Source of the DNA: Caenimonas aquaedulcis | Lineage (GTDB): Bacteria > Pseudomonadota > Gammaproteobacteria > Burkholderiales > Burkholderiaceae_C | NCBI RefSeq assembly: GCF_015831345.1 | Contig: NZ_JADWYS010000001.1 | Coordinates: forward strand, 1,498,118-1,562,117 | Direction: 5' to 3' | Length of the DNA stretch: 64,000 nucleotides | In this document: one piece after another, positions 17,831-30,478 of the stretch | Position numbering within the stretch: position 1 is the stretch's first letter | How the letters are laid out: every line of letters begins with the position of its first letter | Program-made: the position numbers and the translations under genes | The notes under the pieces: generated by a model | Databases searched by the model: none | Seen by the model: only the letters and a program-made list of their open reading frames with translations | What the model was told of the DNA's origin: nothing

Positions 17831-18732
17831 ATGGAAACCCGCCGAATGAGCCACCTGGTCGCGCTCGCCGAGGAACGCAATTTCGGCAAGGCCGCCGCGC
17901 GGGTCCATCTCACCCAACCCGCCTTCAGCCGCAGCATCCAGGCCGCGGAAACCGAGTGGGGCATGAAGCTGTTCGAGCGCGGCGGAACCGAGGTGCGGTG
18001 CACGGCGGCGGGCGCATTCGTGGTGGAAAAGGCAAAACACCTTTTGCAATCCGCGCGGGCGCTCGAACGCGACGTCGAGCTCTATCGGGACCGCCAGATC
18101 GGCGACCTCTCCTTCGGCATCGGCCCCTTCCCGGCGGCGACGCTCCTCATCCCCTTGCTGCTGGATGTGCGCTGCAAATACCCCGGCATCCAGGTGCGCG
18201 TGCAGGTGAACAACCCGATCTACGCGCTGCAGCACGTGCGCAGCGAAGAGCACGATTTCTTCGTGGGCGATATCAGGCCCACCCAGGACAACCCGGAGTT
18301 CGAGGTCCGGCGGCTGGGACTGCTTTCCGGCGGCCTCTACGTGCGAAAGGGCCACCCGCTGCGCGACCGCAGGTCGGTCTCGATGGCGGATGTCGCGCCG
18401 TACAAGCTGGCGCTCGGCCGGCTGCCCGAGGAAGTGCAGGCGCTGTTGCTCCGGTTGATGGGGCGGCGTCCCGAAGAGGGCCTGCCGGTGGCGCTGGAGT
18501 GCGACGACACGACCGCGCTGAAGGCCGTGGCCCTCGCCACCGACACGGTCATGGTGGGAACCCCCGCCATCGTGAAAGCGGAGGTCGCGGCGGGACGTCT
18601 GCACCCGTTGGAGGTGCGCGACCTGCCACCGCAGGCCTCGGAGGTGGGTGTGAGTTCGCTGCGCGGGCGCAGCCTGTCGCCCATCGCGGAATATGCGGTG
18701 GGCTTCCTCGGCAACTACATGGCCAAGGCGAC

Positions 18733-18736
<4 letters not shown>
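17831..18736 (+). CDS. LysR-family transcriptional regulator
   Basis: A 301-residue regulator with an N-terminal winged helix-turn-helix ([36 protein letters not shown], residues 1-36) and a C-terminal periplasmic-binding-protein-like effector domain. The ATG at 17831 gives the standard LysR N-terminus; the open frame starting at 17768 would add an atypical leader. It is divergent from the BLUF-like/PhnD-like pair, the most likely targets, and a T-N11-A box sits between them. Its stop overlaps the stop of the convergent acnA gene. The effector is unknown. Confidence 0.9.
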
Positions 18737-21630
<2,894 letters not shown>

Positions 21631-21686
21631 CGGAACCTCGGTCGTGTTGTTGCTCTTGCACCCATTTTGCAACCAGAACAACGACC

Positions 21687-22868
21687 TTAGGGCTGGGGAA
21701 GGTAACGCACCGCCAGCACGCCCCCGATCCGCTTCAACGCGGCAATGACTTCCTCGCCCACGGGGCTGTCCACGTCGACCAGCGTGTAGGCCATGTCGCC
21801 GCGCGACTTGTTCACCATCGTGTGGATGTTCAGGCCGGCGCGCGCCATGGCGGTGGAGATCTGGCCCAGCATGTTCGGCACGTTGGCATTGGCGATGGCG
21901 ACGCGGAACCGCGACTCGCGCTCCATGCTCACGTTCGGGAAGTTCACCGCGTTCGCGATGTTGCCGTGCTCGAGGAAATCACGCAGCTGGTCGGCGACCA
22001 TGACGGCGCAGTTCTCCTCCGCCTCGTGCGTGGACGCACCCAGATGGGGCAAGGCGATGACTCTGGCGTGCCGCAGGATGCGCGAGCCGGGGAAATCGCA
22101 CACGTACCAGCCGAGATCCTTGCGGTCCAGGGCCGCGAGCACGGCCTCGTCGTCGACCACGCCCTCGCGCGAGAAATTGAGCAGGACCGCCCCCTGTTTC
22201 GCCAGCGCCAGGTTCTTCGCGTTGACGAGGTTGCGGGTGGCGTCCAGCAAGGGGACGTGCAGGGTGATGAAGTTCGCGCTCTTGAGCACGTCGTTCACGC
22301 CGGCGGCCTTCTTCACCTGCGCAGGCAGGCTCCAAGCGGCATCGACGGTGATTTCTGGGTCGTAGCCCAGCACGTTCATCCCGAGCTTGATCGCAGCGTC
22401 GGCGACGAGGCTGCCGATCTTACCGAGGCCGATGATGCCGAGGGTCTGCCCTGCGAGCTCGGTGCCCGCGAAGTCCTTCTTGCCGGCCTCGACCGCCTTC
22501 TCGAGGTCGGCGGCGCCCGGGTCGAGCAGGTCCACGAAGCGTTGGGCGGGCGCCAGGTTGCGCGCGGCCATGAGCATGCCGGCGAGGACCAGTTCCTTCA
22601 CTGCGTTGGCATTGGCACCGGGCGCGTTGAAGACCGGCACGCCGCGTGCACTCATCGCGGCGACGGGGATGTTGTTGGTGCCCGCGCCGCAGCGGCCGAT
22701 CGCCTTCACGCCCGGCGGGATGTCCATCGCGTGCATGTCCGCCGAGCGCAGCAGCACGGCATCCGGGTCGGTGACTTCCTTGCCGACCACATAGGTGTCG
22801 GACGGCAACCGTTTCAGCCCGCTGGCCGAAACCTGGTTGAGCACCAGCACCCGGAAGGGGTCAGGCAT
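21687..22868 (-). CDS. serA: D-3-phosphoglycerate dehydrogenase
   Basis: A 393-residue NAD-dependent 2-hydroxyacid dehydrogenase that commits 3-phosphoglycerate to serine synthesis. It has the NAD motif GIIGLGKIG (about 143-151), a catalytic region with [15 protein letters not shown], and [15 protein letters not shown] containing the active histidine. The last ~70 residues (about 322-393) are an ACT domain, indicating feedback control by serine. It overlaps serC by 8 bases, so the two serine-pathway enzymes are co-translated. Confidence 0.93.
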   Translation of the reverse strand: MPDPFRVLVLNQVSASGLKRLPSDTYVVGKEVTDPDAVLLRSADMHAMDIPPGVKAIGRCGAGTNNIPVAAMSARGVPVFNAPGANANAVKELVLAGMLMAARNLAPAQRFVDLLDPGAADLEKAVEAGKKDFAGTELAGQTLGIIGLGKIGSLVADAAIKLGMNVLGYDPEITVDAAWSLPAQVKKAAGVNDVLKSANFITLHVPLLDATRNLVNAKNLALAKQGAVLLNFSREGVVDDEAVLAALDRKDLGWYVCDFPGSRILRHARVIALPHLGASTHEAEENCAVMVADQLRDFLEHGNIANAVNFPNVSMERESRFRVAIANANVPNMLGQISTAMARAGLNIHTMVNKSRGDMAYTLVDVDSPVGEEVIAALKRIGGVLAVRYLPQP

Positions 22869-23943
22869 GCCTCGCCTCGAAGTCCTTCATGTAGGCGACG
22901 AGCGCCTTCACGCCCTCGGCCGGCATCGCGTTGTAGATGGACGCGCGCATGCCGCCGACCGAGCGGTGGCCCTTCAGCTGCACCATGCCCCTGGCCTGGG
23001 CACCCTTCACGAATTCGTCGTCCAGCGCAGCGTCCTTGAGCCAGAAGGTGACGTTCATGAGCGAGCGGTCCGCCTTCGCGACCTTGTTCGTGAAGAAGCG
23101 GCTCTCGTCGAGGAAGTCGTACAGGAGCGCCGCCTTCTGCGCGTTGTGCTTCTCCATCGCCGCCAGGCCGCCGCTCGCCTTGATGTGCTGGTACACCAGC
23201 CCGGCGATGTAGATGGCGTAGGTGGGCGGCGTGTTGTACATCGATTCGTTCTCGGCCTGCACCTGGTAGTTGAAGGCCGAAGGCGTGATCGGCAGCGCGT
23301 GCCCCAGCAGGTCGTCGCGGACGATCACGAGCGTGACGCCCGAAGGGCCCATGTTCTTCTGGGCGCCCGCGTAGATCACTCCGTACCGGCTCACGTCGAT
23401 GGGACGCGACATGATGTTGGACGACATGTCCGCCACCAGCGGCGTGCTGCCCGTATCCGGCGTCCAGTGGTATTCGACGCCGCCGATCGTTTCGTTCGAG
23501 CAGATGTGCACGTACGACGCGGCCGGATCGAGCTTCCATTCGGACTGTTTCGGGATGGCGGTGAAGTTGCTCGCATCGCCGGACGCCGCGATGCGCGCAG
23601 CGCCGTACTTGCCGGCTTCCTTCAGCGATTTCTTGGACCAGTCGCCGGTGACGACGTAGTCGGCCTTGCCCGTCCTGCCGATCAGGTTCATCGGCACGAT
23701 CGCGTTCTCGCCCAGTGCGCCGCCCTGCATGAACAGCACCTTGTAGTTCGCGGGAACGGCCAGCAGTTCGCGCGCGAGGCTTTCCGTCTCCGCGAAGATC
23801 GACATGAAGTCCTTGCCGCGATGGCTCATTTCCATCACGGACATGCCGCAGCCGTGCCAGTCGAGCATCTCGTCGGCGGCGCGGCGAAGCACGGCTTCGG
23901 GCAGGGTGGCGGGTCCGGGGCTGAAGTTGAAAACGCGGGTCAT
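22861..23943 (-). CDS. serC: Phosphoserine aminotransferase
   Basis: A 360-residue PLP enzyme converting 3-phosphohydroxypyruvate to phosphoserine (and serving pyridoxal phosphate synthesis). It opens with the family signature [16 protein letters not shown], has the PLP lysine in [10 protein letters not shown], and ends with [16 protein letters not shown], which includes the phosphate-binding HR. The ATG at 23943 is the canonical start. It is upstream of and overlaps serA, forming a serC-serA operon. Confidence 0.96.
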   Translation of the reverse strand: MTRVFNFSPGPATLPEAVLRRAADEMLDWHGCGMSVMEMSHRGKDFMSIFAETESLARELLAVPANYKVLFMQGGALGENAIVPMNLIGRTGKADYVVTGDWSKKSLKEAGKYGAARIAASGDASNFTAIPKQSEWKLDPAASYVHICSNETIGGVEYHWTPDTGSTPLVADMSSNIMSRPIDVSRYGVIYAGAQKNMGPSGVTLVIVRDDLLGHALPITPSAFNYQVQAENESMYNTPPTYAIYIAGLVYQHIKASGGLAAMEKHNAQKAALLYDFLDESRFFTNKVAKADRSLMNVTFWLKDAALDDEFVKGAQARGMVQLKGHRSVGGMRASIYNAMPAEGVKALVAYMKDFEARHA

Positions 23944-24007
23944 AGTGCAGCCAGCATACAAGAAAGGAAATCCCCTTTCCCGCCTGCAATGCAGCCCCGC
24001 GCCCGCG

Positions 24008-24412
24008 TCAGGCCCAGCCGACGGCCGGAGCCCTGCGCAGCGACATCCACTGAAGTTCGGCCAATACGACGACGACCACTGCCTGCGCCAGGATCCAGGC
24101 CATCCCGAGCTTGCCCGGCGACAAGACGCCACCCGCGAGCACGGCAACGCAGAGCACGGCCCAGGCGAGGTTGCCGGCGACGAACAGCCGGACCCACCCG
24201 TGCGCAACGACGGGCCGCGAAGCCGTGAAGGCGACCACGGCCGCGTAGGCGAGGAGGAACCATCCGGTGGCCGTCAGGAGCCACGCGGGAAGCCCCAGCC
24301 ACGTGGCGAGGAAGTTGGCGAACAGGACTTGCGCGAGCCCCGTGGCGACGCACGAGGCGGCATCCGCGAAAAGCACGTGGCGAAGAAACCGGGGGGAAGC
24401 GAAGAGGGACAT
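24008..24412 (-). CDS. Small four-helix membrane protein, unknown function
   Basis: A 134-residue protein with about four hydrophobic helices (around residues 10-33, 40-62, 70-95 and 100-122) and no motif I can assign. The ATG at 24412 follows AAGGAG with good spacing. It lies 64 bases upstream of serC on the same strand and is divergent from an MmyB-type regulator gene, a position that makes it a possible target of that regulator. Confidence 0.75.
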   Translation of the reverse strand: MSLFASPRFLRHVLFADAASCVATGLAQVLFANFLATWLGLPAWLLTATGWFLLAYAAVVAFTASRPVVAHGWVRLFVAGNLAWAVLCVAVLAGGVLSPGKLGMAWILAQAVVVVVLAELQWMSLRRAPAVGWA

Positions 24413-24520
24413 GAGGGCTCCTTGATGACGAAGTGGCGCGATCATTCGCCGTGCGCCGCACCGCGTCGATTACCCGCGAGGTCATGGGCAAGGCGCGGCG
24501 CCCGCACTACGATGCGGTCC

Positions 24521-25351
24521 ATGAACACCGCGACCTCCGGCGCGACCCCGTCCCGCCGCACCACGCCACGTGCTTTCGGCGAACACCTGCGGCACTGGCG
24601 CCAGCACCGGCGCCTGAGCCAGCTCGACCTCGCGCAGGAGGCGGACATCTCGACCCGCCACCTGAGCTTCGTCGAAACCGGCCGCTCGGTGCCCAGCCGC
24701 GAGATGGTGCTGCGCCTGGCCGAACGGCTGGAGGTCCCGCTGCGCGAACGCAACGCACTGCTCGTGGCCGCGGGCTACGCGCCGATGTACCGCGAGCGCC
24801 CGCTCGACGATCCCGCGCTGGCGTCGGCCCGCGAGGCCGTCGACCTGATCCTGCGCAGCCACGAGCCCTACCCCGCCCTCGCGGTGGACCGGCACTGGAA
24901 CCTGCTGGCCGCCAATCGCATGCTGCCGCACCTGCTCGAAGGCGCGGACCCTTCGCTGCTGCAAGGCCCCGTCAACGTGCTGCGCCTGTCGCTGCACCCC
25001 CAGGGCCTCGCGCCGAAGATCGTCAACCTGCACCAGTGGCGATCACATCTCTTCGAGCGGCTGCGGCAGCAGATCCACGCGACGGGTGACGCCACGCTCG
25101 CGGCCTTGCTGGAGGAGTTGCGCGGCTATCCCGCTCCGGCGGATGCCGACGGCTTGCACATCGACGGCGAGCACCTGGGTATCGCCATGCCGTTCAGGTT
25201 CCGCACCCGTCATGGCGTGCTGAGCTTCATCAGCACCACCACCGTCTTCGGCACGCCGGTGGACGTGACCCTTCAGGAACTCGCACTGGAAACATTCTTC
25301 CCTGCGGATGCGCACACCGGTAGCGTGCTGCGCTCGCTCGCACCGCGCTGA
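24521..25351 (+). CDS. XRE/MmyB-family transcriptional regulator
   Basis: A 276-residue regulator. Residues about 19-75 form a Cro/C1 helix-turn-helix (LSQLDLAQEADISTRHLSFVETGR and following). The rest matches the MmyB ligand-binding domain, a PAS-like fold that binds fatty-acid-like ligands in relatives (AVDRHWNLLAANRMLPHLL, LEELRGYP, VLSFISTTTVFGTPVDVTLQELALETFFPAD). The ATG at 24521 is chosen because it begins just before the conserved domain. No strong Shine-Dalgarno is visible. It is divergent from the small membrane protein gene, and its ligand is unknown. Confidence 0.88.
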   Translation: MNTATSGATPSRRTTPRAFGEHLRHWRQHRRLSQLDLAQEADISTRHLSFVETGRSVPSREMVLRLAERLEVPLRERNALLVAAGYAPMYRERPLDDPALASAREAVDLILRSHEPYPALAVDRHWNLLAANRMLPHLLEGADPSLLQGPVNVLRLSLHPQGLAPKIVNLHQWRSHLFERLRQQIHATGDATLAALLEELRGYPAPADADGLHIDGEHLGIAMPFRFRTRHGVLSFISTTTVFGTPVDVTLQELALETFFPADAHTGSVLRSLAPR

Positions 25352-25514
25352 TCGCCTCCGGGTTCGACTGCCTGAGCAGTGGCAACGCGGCGTCAGCGCA
25401 CGCCGACGCACGTGCGGCAGAAAGGCCGACGATGCGCACGCGCCAGCCGACACAACATGCATCAGCGCGCCGCATTCCGTGGCGCTCCACCCACTCACAC
25501 CTTAGGGAGCATCC

Positions 25515-26030
25515 ATGAAATCCATCCATCGCAAACTCGCCATGACCGTCCTCGCCGCCTCGCTGGCAGGCACCTTCGGTGTCGCCTTCTCGCAAGGCAG
25601 CGGCTCTGCAGGCACGGGCGGCACGAGCGCGGGCGCCAGCGCCACCGGCGGCGGCGCGGGTACCTCTGCAGGGACGTCGGGCTCGACGGGCACGGCGGCC
25701 ACGGCAGGCGGCGGCTCGGGCACGGCAGGTTCCACGGGCGCCGCTGCCGGCTCCTCCACCAGCAACACGACCGCCGGCAACACGACGGGCACGACGGCCG
25801 GCTCGACCTCCACGATGGGCGCGGCACCTTCCACGTCGTCCACCGATTCGACGGCCAGCACGACTTCCAGCCCGACGGGTTCGAGCAGCTCGCAGACCGC
25901 CGGCAATACGTCGTCCAGCGGCAGCACCATGGGCGGCTCGACGAGCAGCTCCACCACCATGGGCTCCAACACGGACACGTCCAGCACCGGCATGTCCGGC
26001 AAGCGCATGGCCAAGGCCGACCGCAACTAA
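25515..26030 (+). CDS. Exported Ser/Thr/Gly/Ala-rich low-complexity protein
   Basis: A 171-residue protein with a clear signal peptide (about residues 1-26, ending AFSQG) followed by ~130 residues made almost only of Gly, Ser, Thr and Ala with a few Asn and Met, and a short basic end (GKRMAKADRN). AGGGAG lies 8 bases before the ATG and a strong terminator follows, so it appears to be a real single gene rather than a GC artefact. No domain is recognisable. The mature protein should be disordered, periplasmic or secreted. Confidence 0.7.
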   Translation: MKSIHRKLAMTVLAASLAGTFGVAFSQGSGSAGTGGTSAGASATGGGAGTSAGTSGSTGTAATAGGGSGTAGSTGAAAGSSTSNTTAGNTTGTTAGSTSTMGAAPSTSSTDSTASTTSSPTGSSSSQTAGNTSSSGSTMGGSTSSSTTMGSNTDTSSTGMSGKRMAKADRN

Positions 26031-26047
26031 GCAGCGGCCTTCCATGA

Positions 26048-26073
26048 AAAAAGCGGCCCTCGGGCCGCTTTTT
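26048..26073. terminator. Bidirectional terminator between the low-complexity gene and acnB
   Basis: AAAAAGCGGCC, a CTCG loop and GGCCGCTTTTT form an 11-bp perfect stem with A and T runs on both sides. It lies between two converging genes and can end transcripts from either. Confidence 0.88.
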
Positions 26074-26089
26074 CTTTGCGCCGGAAAAC

Positions 26090-28675
26090 TCAGGCGGGCA
26101 CTTTGTCCGCGGCCGACTGGTAGTCGTCGATCTTGTCGAAGTTCAGGTACTGGTAGACCTTGTCGCTCGCGGCGGTGAGCACGCCCATGTCGAGCATGTA
26201 CTCCTCCTTCGTCGGGATGCGGCCGAGCTTGGAGCAGATCGACGCGAGCTCGGCGGAACCGAGGTACACGTTGCTGTTCTTGCCCAGGCGGTTGGGGAAG
26301 TTGCGCGTGCTGGTGGAAAACACGGTGGCGCCTTCCTTCACCTGCGCCTGGTTGCCCATGCACAGCGAGCAGCCCGGCATTTCCATGCGCGCACCCGCCT
26401 GGCCGAGCACGCCGTAATGGCCCTCTTCCGTCAGTTGCGTCGCGTCCATCTTGGTGGGCGGCGCAACCCACAGCTTGACCGGGATGTCGCGCTTGCCTTC
26501 GAGCAGCTTGGACGCCGCGCGGAAGTGGCCGATGTTGGTCATGCACGAGCCGATGAAGACCTCGTCGATCTTCGCGCCCGCGACTTCCGACAGCGTCTTC
26601 ACGTCGTCCGGATCGTTCGGGCAGGCGACGATGGGTTCGTGCACGTCCGCCAGGTCGATCTCGATCACCGCGGCATACTCGGCATCGTCGTCACCCTTGA
26701 GCAGCTGCGGATCCTTCAGCCAGGCTTCCTGCGCGGCGATGCGGCGACCCAGCGTGCGTGCGTCCGCATAGCCCTGCGAAATCATCCAGCGCATCAGCGT
26801 GATGTTGCTGTTGACGTACTCGATGATGGGCTCCTTGTTCAGGTGCACCGTGCAGCCGGCGGCCGAGCGCTCGGCGGACGCGTCGGACAGCTCGAAAGCC
26901 TGTTCGACCTTCAGGTCGGGCAGGCCCTCGATCTCGAGGATGCGGCCGGAGAAGATGTTCTTCTTGCCCTTCTTCTCGACCGTCAGCAGGCCCTGCTTGA
27001 TGGCGTACAGCGGGATCGCGTTGACCAAGTCCCGCAGCGTGACGCCCGGCTGCATCTGGCCCTTGAAGCGCACCAGCACCGATTCGGGCATGTCCAGCGG
27101 CATGACGCCGGTGGCGGCCGCGAAAGCCACGAGGCCGGAGCCTGCGGGGAAAGAAATGCCGATGGGGAAACGCGTGTGGCTGTCGCCGCCCGTGCCCACC
27201 GTGTCGGGCAGCAGCAGGCGGTTCAGCCAGCTGTGGATCACGCCGTCGCCGGGGCGCAGCGAGACGCCGCCGCGCGTGGACATGAAGTCCGGCAGCTCGT
27301 GGTGCATCTTCACGTCGACGGGCTTCGGGTACGCGGCGGTGTGGCAGAAGGACTGCATCACGAGGTCGGCGGAGAAGCCGAGGCACGCGAGGTCTTTCAG
27401 CTCGTCGCGCGTCATCGGGCCGGTCGTGTCCTGCGAACCCACGGAGGTCATCTTCGGCTCGCAATAGGTGCCCGGGCGGATGCCCTGGCCTTCCGGCAAG
27501 CCGCAGGCGCGGCCGACCATCTTCTGCGCGAGCGTGAAGCCCTTCTTCGTGTCCACCGGCGGGGTGGGCAGGCGGAACAGCGTGGAAGGCGGCAGGCCCA
27601 GGGCTTCGCGCGCCTTGGCCGTGAGCCCGCGGCCCACGATCAGCGGGATGCGGCCGCCGGCGCGGACTTCGTCGAACAGCACGTCGCTCTTGACCTTGAA
27701 CTCGGCGATGACTTCGCCGTTCTTGATCGCCTTGCCTTCGTAGGGGCGCAGTTCGACGACGTCGCCCATCTCCATCTTGCTCACATCCAGCTCGATCGGC
27801 AGCGCGCCCGCGTCTTCCATCGTGTTGTAGAAAATCGGGGCGATCTTGCCGCCCAGGCACACGCCGCCGAAGCGCTTGTTCGGAACGAACGGGATGTCCT
27901 GGCCGGTCCACCACAGCACGCTGTTGGTCGCCGACTTGCGCGACGAACCGGTGCCGACGACATCGCCGACGTAGGCCACCAGGTTGCCCTTGGCCTTGAG
28001 CTCCTCGATGAACTTCACCGGGCCGCGCTTGCCCTCTTCCTCGGGGGTGATGCCGGGGCGCGGGTTCTTGTGCATCGCGAGCGCGTGCAGCGGGATGTCC
28101 GGGCGGCTCCACGCGTCGGGCGCGGGAGACAGGTCGTCGGTGTTGATCTCGCCCGAGACCTTGAAGATCGTGACCTTGATGCTTTCCGGCACTTCGGGAC
28201 GGGAGGTGAACCATTCGGCGTCCGCCCAGCTTTGCAGCACGGCCTTCGCGTTGGCGTTGCCCTTGTCGGCCTTTTCCTTGACGTCGTGGAACTGGTCGAA
28301 CATGAGCAGCGTCTTCTTCAGGCCATCGGCCGCGACGGCGCCGACTTCCCCGTCGTCCAGCAGGTCGATCAGCGGACTGATGTTGTAGCCGCCGAGCATG
28401 GTGCCGAGCAGTTCGGTCGCCTTCGCGCGGCTGATGATCATGCACTTCTCGGTGCCGTGCGCCACGGCGGCAAGGTAGCTGGCCTTCACCTTCGCCGCGT
28501 CGTCCACGCCCGCGGGCACGCGGTTCGTGATGAGGTTCAGCAGGAAGTCCGCTTCCGCGGCAGAGGGGTTCTTCAGCAGTTCGATCAGGTCGGAAGTCTG
28601 CTTGGCCGACAGGGGCTGCGGCGGGATTCCCATCGCGGCGCGTTCGGCGACGTGTTCAACATAGGCTTGCAACAT
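26090..28675 (-). CDS. acnB: Bifunctional aconitate hydratase 2 / 2-methylisocitrate dehydratase
   Basis: An 861-residue AcnB-type aconitase with the domain order that distinguishes it from AcnA: an N-terminal HEAT-like helical domain (about 1-160), then the swivel domain ([18 protein letters not shown]), then the three catalytic domains. Cluster cysteines lie in [13 protein letters not shown] and in [13 protein letters not shown] near the C-terminus. It catalyses the main TCA-cycle citrate/isocitrate step and in many bacteria also the methylcitrate reaction. It is the first enzyme of the TCA block and shares its strand with the CitE-like lyase and mdh upstream. Confidence 0.97.
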   Translation of the reverse strand: MLQAYVEHVAERAAMGIPPQPLSAKQTSDLIELLKNPSAAEADFLLNLITNRVPAGVDDAAKVKASYLAAVAHGTEKCMIISRAKATELLGTMLGGYNISPLIDLLDDGEVGAVAADGLKKTLLMFDQFHDVKEKADKGNANAKAVLQSWADAEWFTSRPEVPESIKVTIFKVSGEINTDDLSPAPDAWSRPDIPLHALAMHKNPRPGITPEEEGKRGPVKFIEELKAKGNLVAYVGDVVGTGSSRKSATNSVLWWTGQDIPFVPNKRFGGVCLGGKIAPIFYNTMEDAGALPIELDVSKMEMGDVVELRPYEGKAIKNGEVIAEFKVKSDVLFDEVRAGGRIPLIVGRGLTAKAREALGLPPSTLFRLPTPPVDTKKGFTLAQKMVGRACGLPEGQGIRPGTYCEPKMTSVGSQDTTGPMTRDELKDLACLGFSADLVMQSFCHTAAYPKPVDVKMHHELPDFMSTRGGVSLRPGDGVIHSWLNRLLLPDTVGTGGDSHTRFPIGISFPAGSGLVAFAAATGVMPLDMPESVLVRFKGQMQPGVTLRDLVNAIPLYAIKQGLLTVEKKGKKNIFSGRILEIEGLPDLKVEQAFELSDASAERSAAGCTVHLNKEPIIEYVNSNITLMRWMISQGYADARTLGRRIAAQEAWLKDPQLLKGDDDAEYAAVIEIDLADVHEPIVACPNDPDDVKTLSEVAGAKIDEVFIGSCMTNIGHFRAASKLLEGKRDIPVKLWVAPPTKMDATQLTEEGHYGVLGQAGARMEMPGCSLCMGNQAQVKEGATVFSTSTRNFPNRLGKNSNVYLGSAELASICSKLGRIPTKEEYMLDMGVLTAASDKVYQYLNFDKIDDYQSAADKVPA

Positions 28676-28716
28676 GGTGTTCTCCGTTCGGTTTCAAATT
28701 CTCTGGACAGTCACGT

Positions 28717-29376
28717 TCATTTCGACGCCGGCGCGGCGGGCGCCGATGCCTGCGGGGGAGCGGACGCAGCCGCGACCGGTGCCGAGGCGGCGGCCGCCGG
28801 CGCGGATGCCGCCGCAACCGGCGCGGATGCGGCAGCGCTGGCCGCCGGCAGCGGCTCCAGCAGGCTGGGCATCGGGTTCTTCTTGAGGGCATCCGCCACC
28901 GCGGACTGCGCCGTGCTCATGCACTCGTCGGCGAGCCTTCGGCCCAGCTTCTGGCTCATGAGCATCGACTTGTTGCTCAACTGCAGCCACATCGCGCCGC
29001 CGACGGGATCCTCCAGCCGGATGGCGCCCGTGCGGCTCTCGACGGGGTGCATGCGAAAGCGCTGCAGGCCCACGCGGACGATGAAGAAGCCCTCGCGCTT
29101 GTGCGGGGTCACGTGGACGGTGGCGCCCAGCTCGCACGCGATGTCGCCCGTATGGACGAGCTTCGCGACTTCCAGGTCGGCGGGCGTCAGTTTCACCGCG
29201 GGGTCGTCGTCGATCTCGATCTTTTCCTCGGTCGTCTTAGGCACGACCTGGCCGCCCCGCTTCTTGACCGTGGCCTTCGCGGCCGAAGCAGGCGCGGACT
29301 TCGCCTTGGCAGGCGCCTGCGCCAGCGACAGTGCCGGCGCCAGGGCGATCAGCGTCGCGGTGAGAAGGAACTTCAT
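28717..29376 (-). CDS. Exported protein of unknown function with Ala/Ser/Pro-rich tail
   Basis: A 219-residue protein with a signal peptide (residues 1-19, ending SLAQA) and a basic, Ala-rich linker. A conserved-looking middle domain follows (about 55-160: LTPADLEVAKLVHTGDIACELG, then HKREGFFIVRVGLQRFRMHPVESRTGAIRLED). The last ~45 residues are repeats of Ala, Ser and Pro. I do not recognise the domain, though it has the feel of a periplasmic protein common in Comamonadaceae. It lies between acnB (41 bases) and the CitE-like gene (23 bases) and is likely co-transcribed with them. Confidence 0.72.
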   Translation of the reverse strand: MKFLLTATLIALAPALSLAQAPAKAKSAPASAAKATVKKRGGQVVPKTTEEKIEIDDDPAVKLTPADLEVAKLVHTGDIACELGATVHVTPHKREGFFIVRVGLQRFRMHPVESRTGAIRLEDPVGGAMWLQLSNKSMLMSQKLGRRLADECMSTAQSAVADALKKNPMPSLLEPLPAASAAASAPVAAASAPAAAASAPVAAASAPPQASAPAAPASK

Positions 29377-29399
29377 CTGTGGTTGTCTCCGTGTATGCA

Positions 29400-30386
29400 T
29401 CAAGGCGCGGCCGTGAACCAGGCCCGCACGCCATCGGGCAGTTTCCTGCCGGTGCGGTGGGCGCGCTCCAGTACCTGCCAGTAGTAGCGATAGCTCGCCC
29501 TGTCTTCCAGCTTGCCGTCGTGGCTGATCGGCGCCCAGTCCGCACGCGCGGCAGCCTCCACGATCTTCGCGGCGGTCTCGATCTCCTGCGTCCCGGGCGA
29601 GAACGCCTCCAGGATCGGCCGGATCTGGTCCGGGTGGATGCTCCACATGCGCGTGAAGCCCAGTTCCTGCGCGGCGCGGCGGGCGGCCGCACCCAGCGCC
29701 TTCGTGTTCTTGAATTCAGTGACCACGCCGTGCGCGGGCACCTTGCCGTGCGCGTGGCAGGCCGAAGCAATTTCGAGCTTCGCGCGCACGACCAGCGGAT
29801 GCGTGAACTGGCCGTCGATGCCCATGCCCGCTGCGGGAATCGCGCCGCCATGCGCGGACACGAAATCCATCAGGCCGAAGCTGAGCGATTGCACACGCGG
29901 ATGCGCGGCGATGTCGAAGGCGCGATGCACCGCGGCCGGCGATTCGATCAGCACGTGCAGCGGCAGGCGCTGTGCACCGGCGGCATCGAGCGCGGCGGCC
30001 GCGCGCTCCACGTCCGCGACGGATTCCACCTTGGGCACCATCACGTGCGAAAGCTTCTTGCCGGCCTTGCCTGCGATGGTGGCGATGTCCTGCTCGAATG
30101 CCGGGTGGTCGACGGGATGGACGCGCACCGCGACACGCGCCTTGTCGCTGGCGAGGGAGGCGAGCGCGACGACCAGCGCCGCATGCTCGGCTTCACCGCC
30201 GACGGGCGCGCCGTCTTCGCAGTCGAGCGTGACATCGAAGACGCAGGCGCCGAATTCCTCGGTCATCTCGGCCTGCAGCTGCAGGCTCTTTCGCATCCGC
30301 GCCTCGACACCGCTGTAGTGGTCGCAAACCGGAAGAAAACCAGTCTGCGCCTGGGCGCCCAGGAGGATATCGCGCGGATGAAGCAT
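29400..30386 (-). CDS. CitE-like CoA ester lyase (HpcH/HpaI family)
   Basis: A 328-residue TIM-barrel lyase related to the citrate lyase beta subunit and to malyl/citramalyl-CoA lyases. It shows the DVTLDCEDGAP motif with the acidic metal ligands, ARVAVRVHPVDHP with the conserved arginine, MVPKVES, and LIESPAAVHRAFDIA containing the second ligand glutamate. The ATG at 30386 gives the natural start; upstream codons run into the repeat element. No citD, citF or citX is present, so it is not part of a citrate lyase complex. Its place between acnB and mdh suggests a C4/C5 CoA-thioester reaction feeding the TCA cycle. Confidence 0.82.
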   Translation of the reverse strand: MLHPRDILLGAQAQTGFLPVCDHYSGVEARMRKSLQLQAEMTEEFGACVFDVTLDCEDGAPVGGEAEHAALVVALASLASDKARVAVRVHPVDHPAFEQDIATIAGKAGKKLSHVMVPKVESVADVERAAAALDAAGAQRLPLHVLIESPAAVHRAFDIAAHPRVQSLSFGLMDFVSAHGGAIPAAGMGIDGQFTHPLVVRAKLEIASACHAHGKVPAHGVVTEFKNTKALGAAARRAAQELGFTRMWSIHPDQIRPILEAFSPGTQEIETAAKIVEAAARADWAPISHDGKLEDRASYRYYWQVLERAHRTGRKLPDGVRAWFTAAP

Positions 30387-30392
30387 GGCCCC

Positions 30393-30455
30393 CACGCTTG
30401 TCACTTCGTGTACTACGCTGCCCCCCGAGGGGGTCTTCGCGCCTAGGGGCGGCCC
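30393..30455. repeat. Candidate Comamonadaceae dispersed intergenic element
   Basis: The 92-base gap between the CitE-like gene and mdh holds a CTTCGTGTACTACGCTG block followed by a CCCCC-CGA-GGGGG hairpin (30421-30433) and a second G-rich segment. I associate this pattern with a dispersed intergenic repeat of Variovorax, Acidovorax and relatives. Only one copy is seen here, so the repeat nature rests on family knowledge. Confidence 0.45.
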
Positions 30456-30478
30456 GTCGTCGCTCACTTCACCCGCTT

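Noticed and set aside
25502..26026. A 174-codon minus-strand frame rich in Pro, Val and Glu opposite the low-complexity gene
   Set aside because: The plus-strand frame has a signal peptide, a Shine-Dalgarno and a terminator; the minus-strand frame has none of these.
26417..29416. A 999-codon plus-strand open frame opposite acnB
   Set aside because: It is antisense to an enzyme with intact motifs throughout. The composition is dominated by His, Arg, Gln and Val with no domain.
29400..30467. A longer N-terminus for the CitE-like lyase, beginning at 30467
   Set aside because: The added codons run through the intergenic repeat hairpin and have no similarity to the family. The Met at 30386 fits the usual start.
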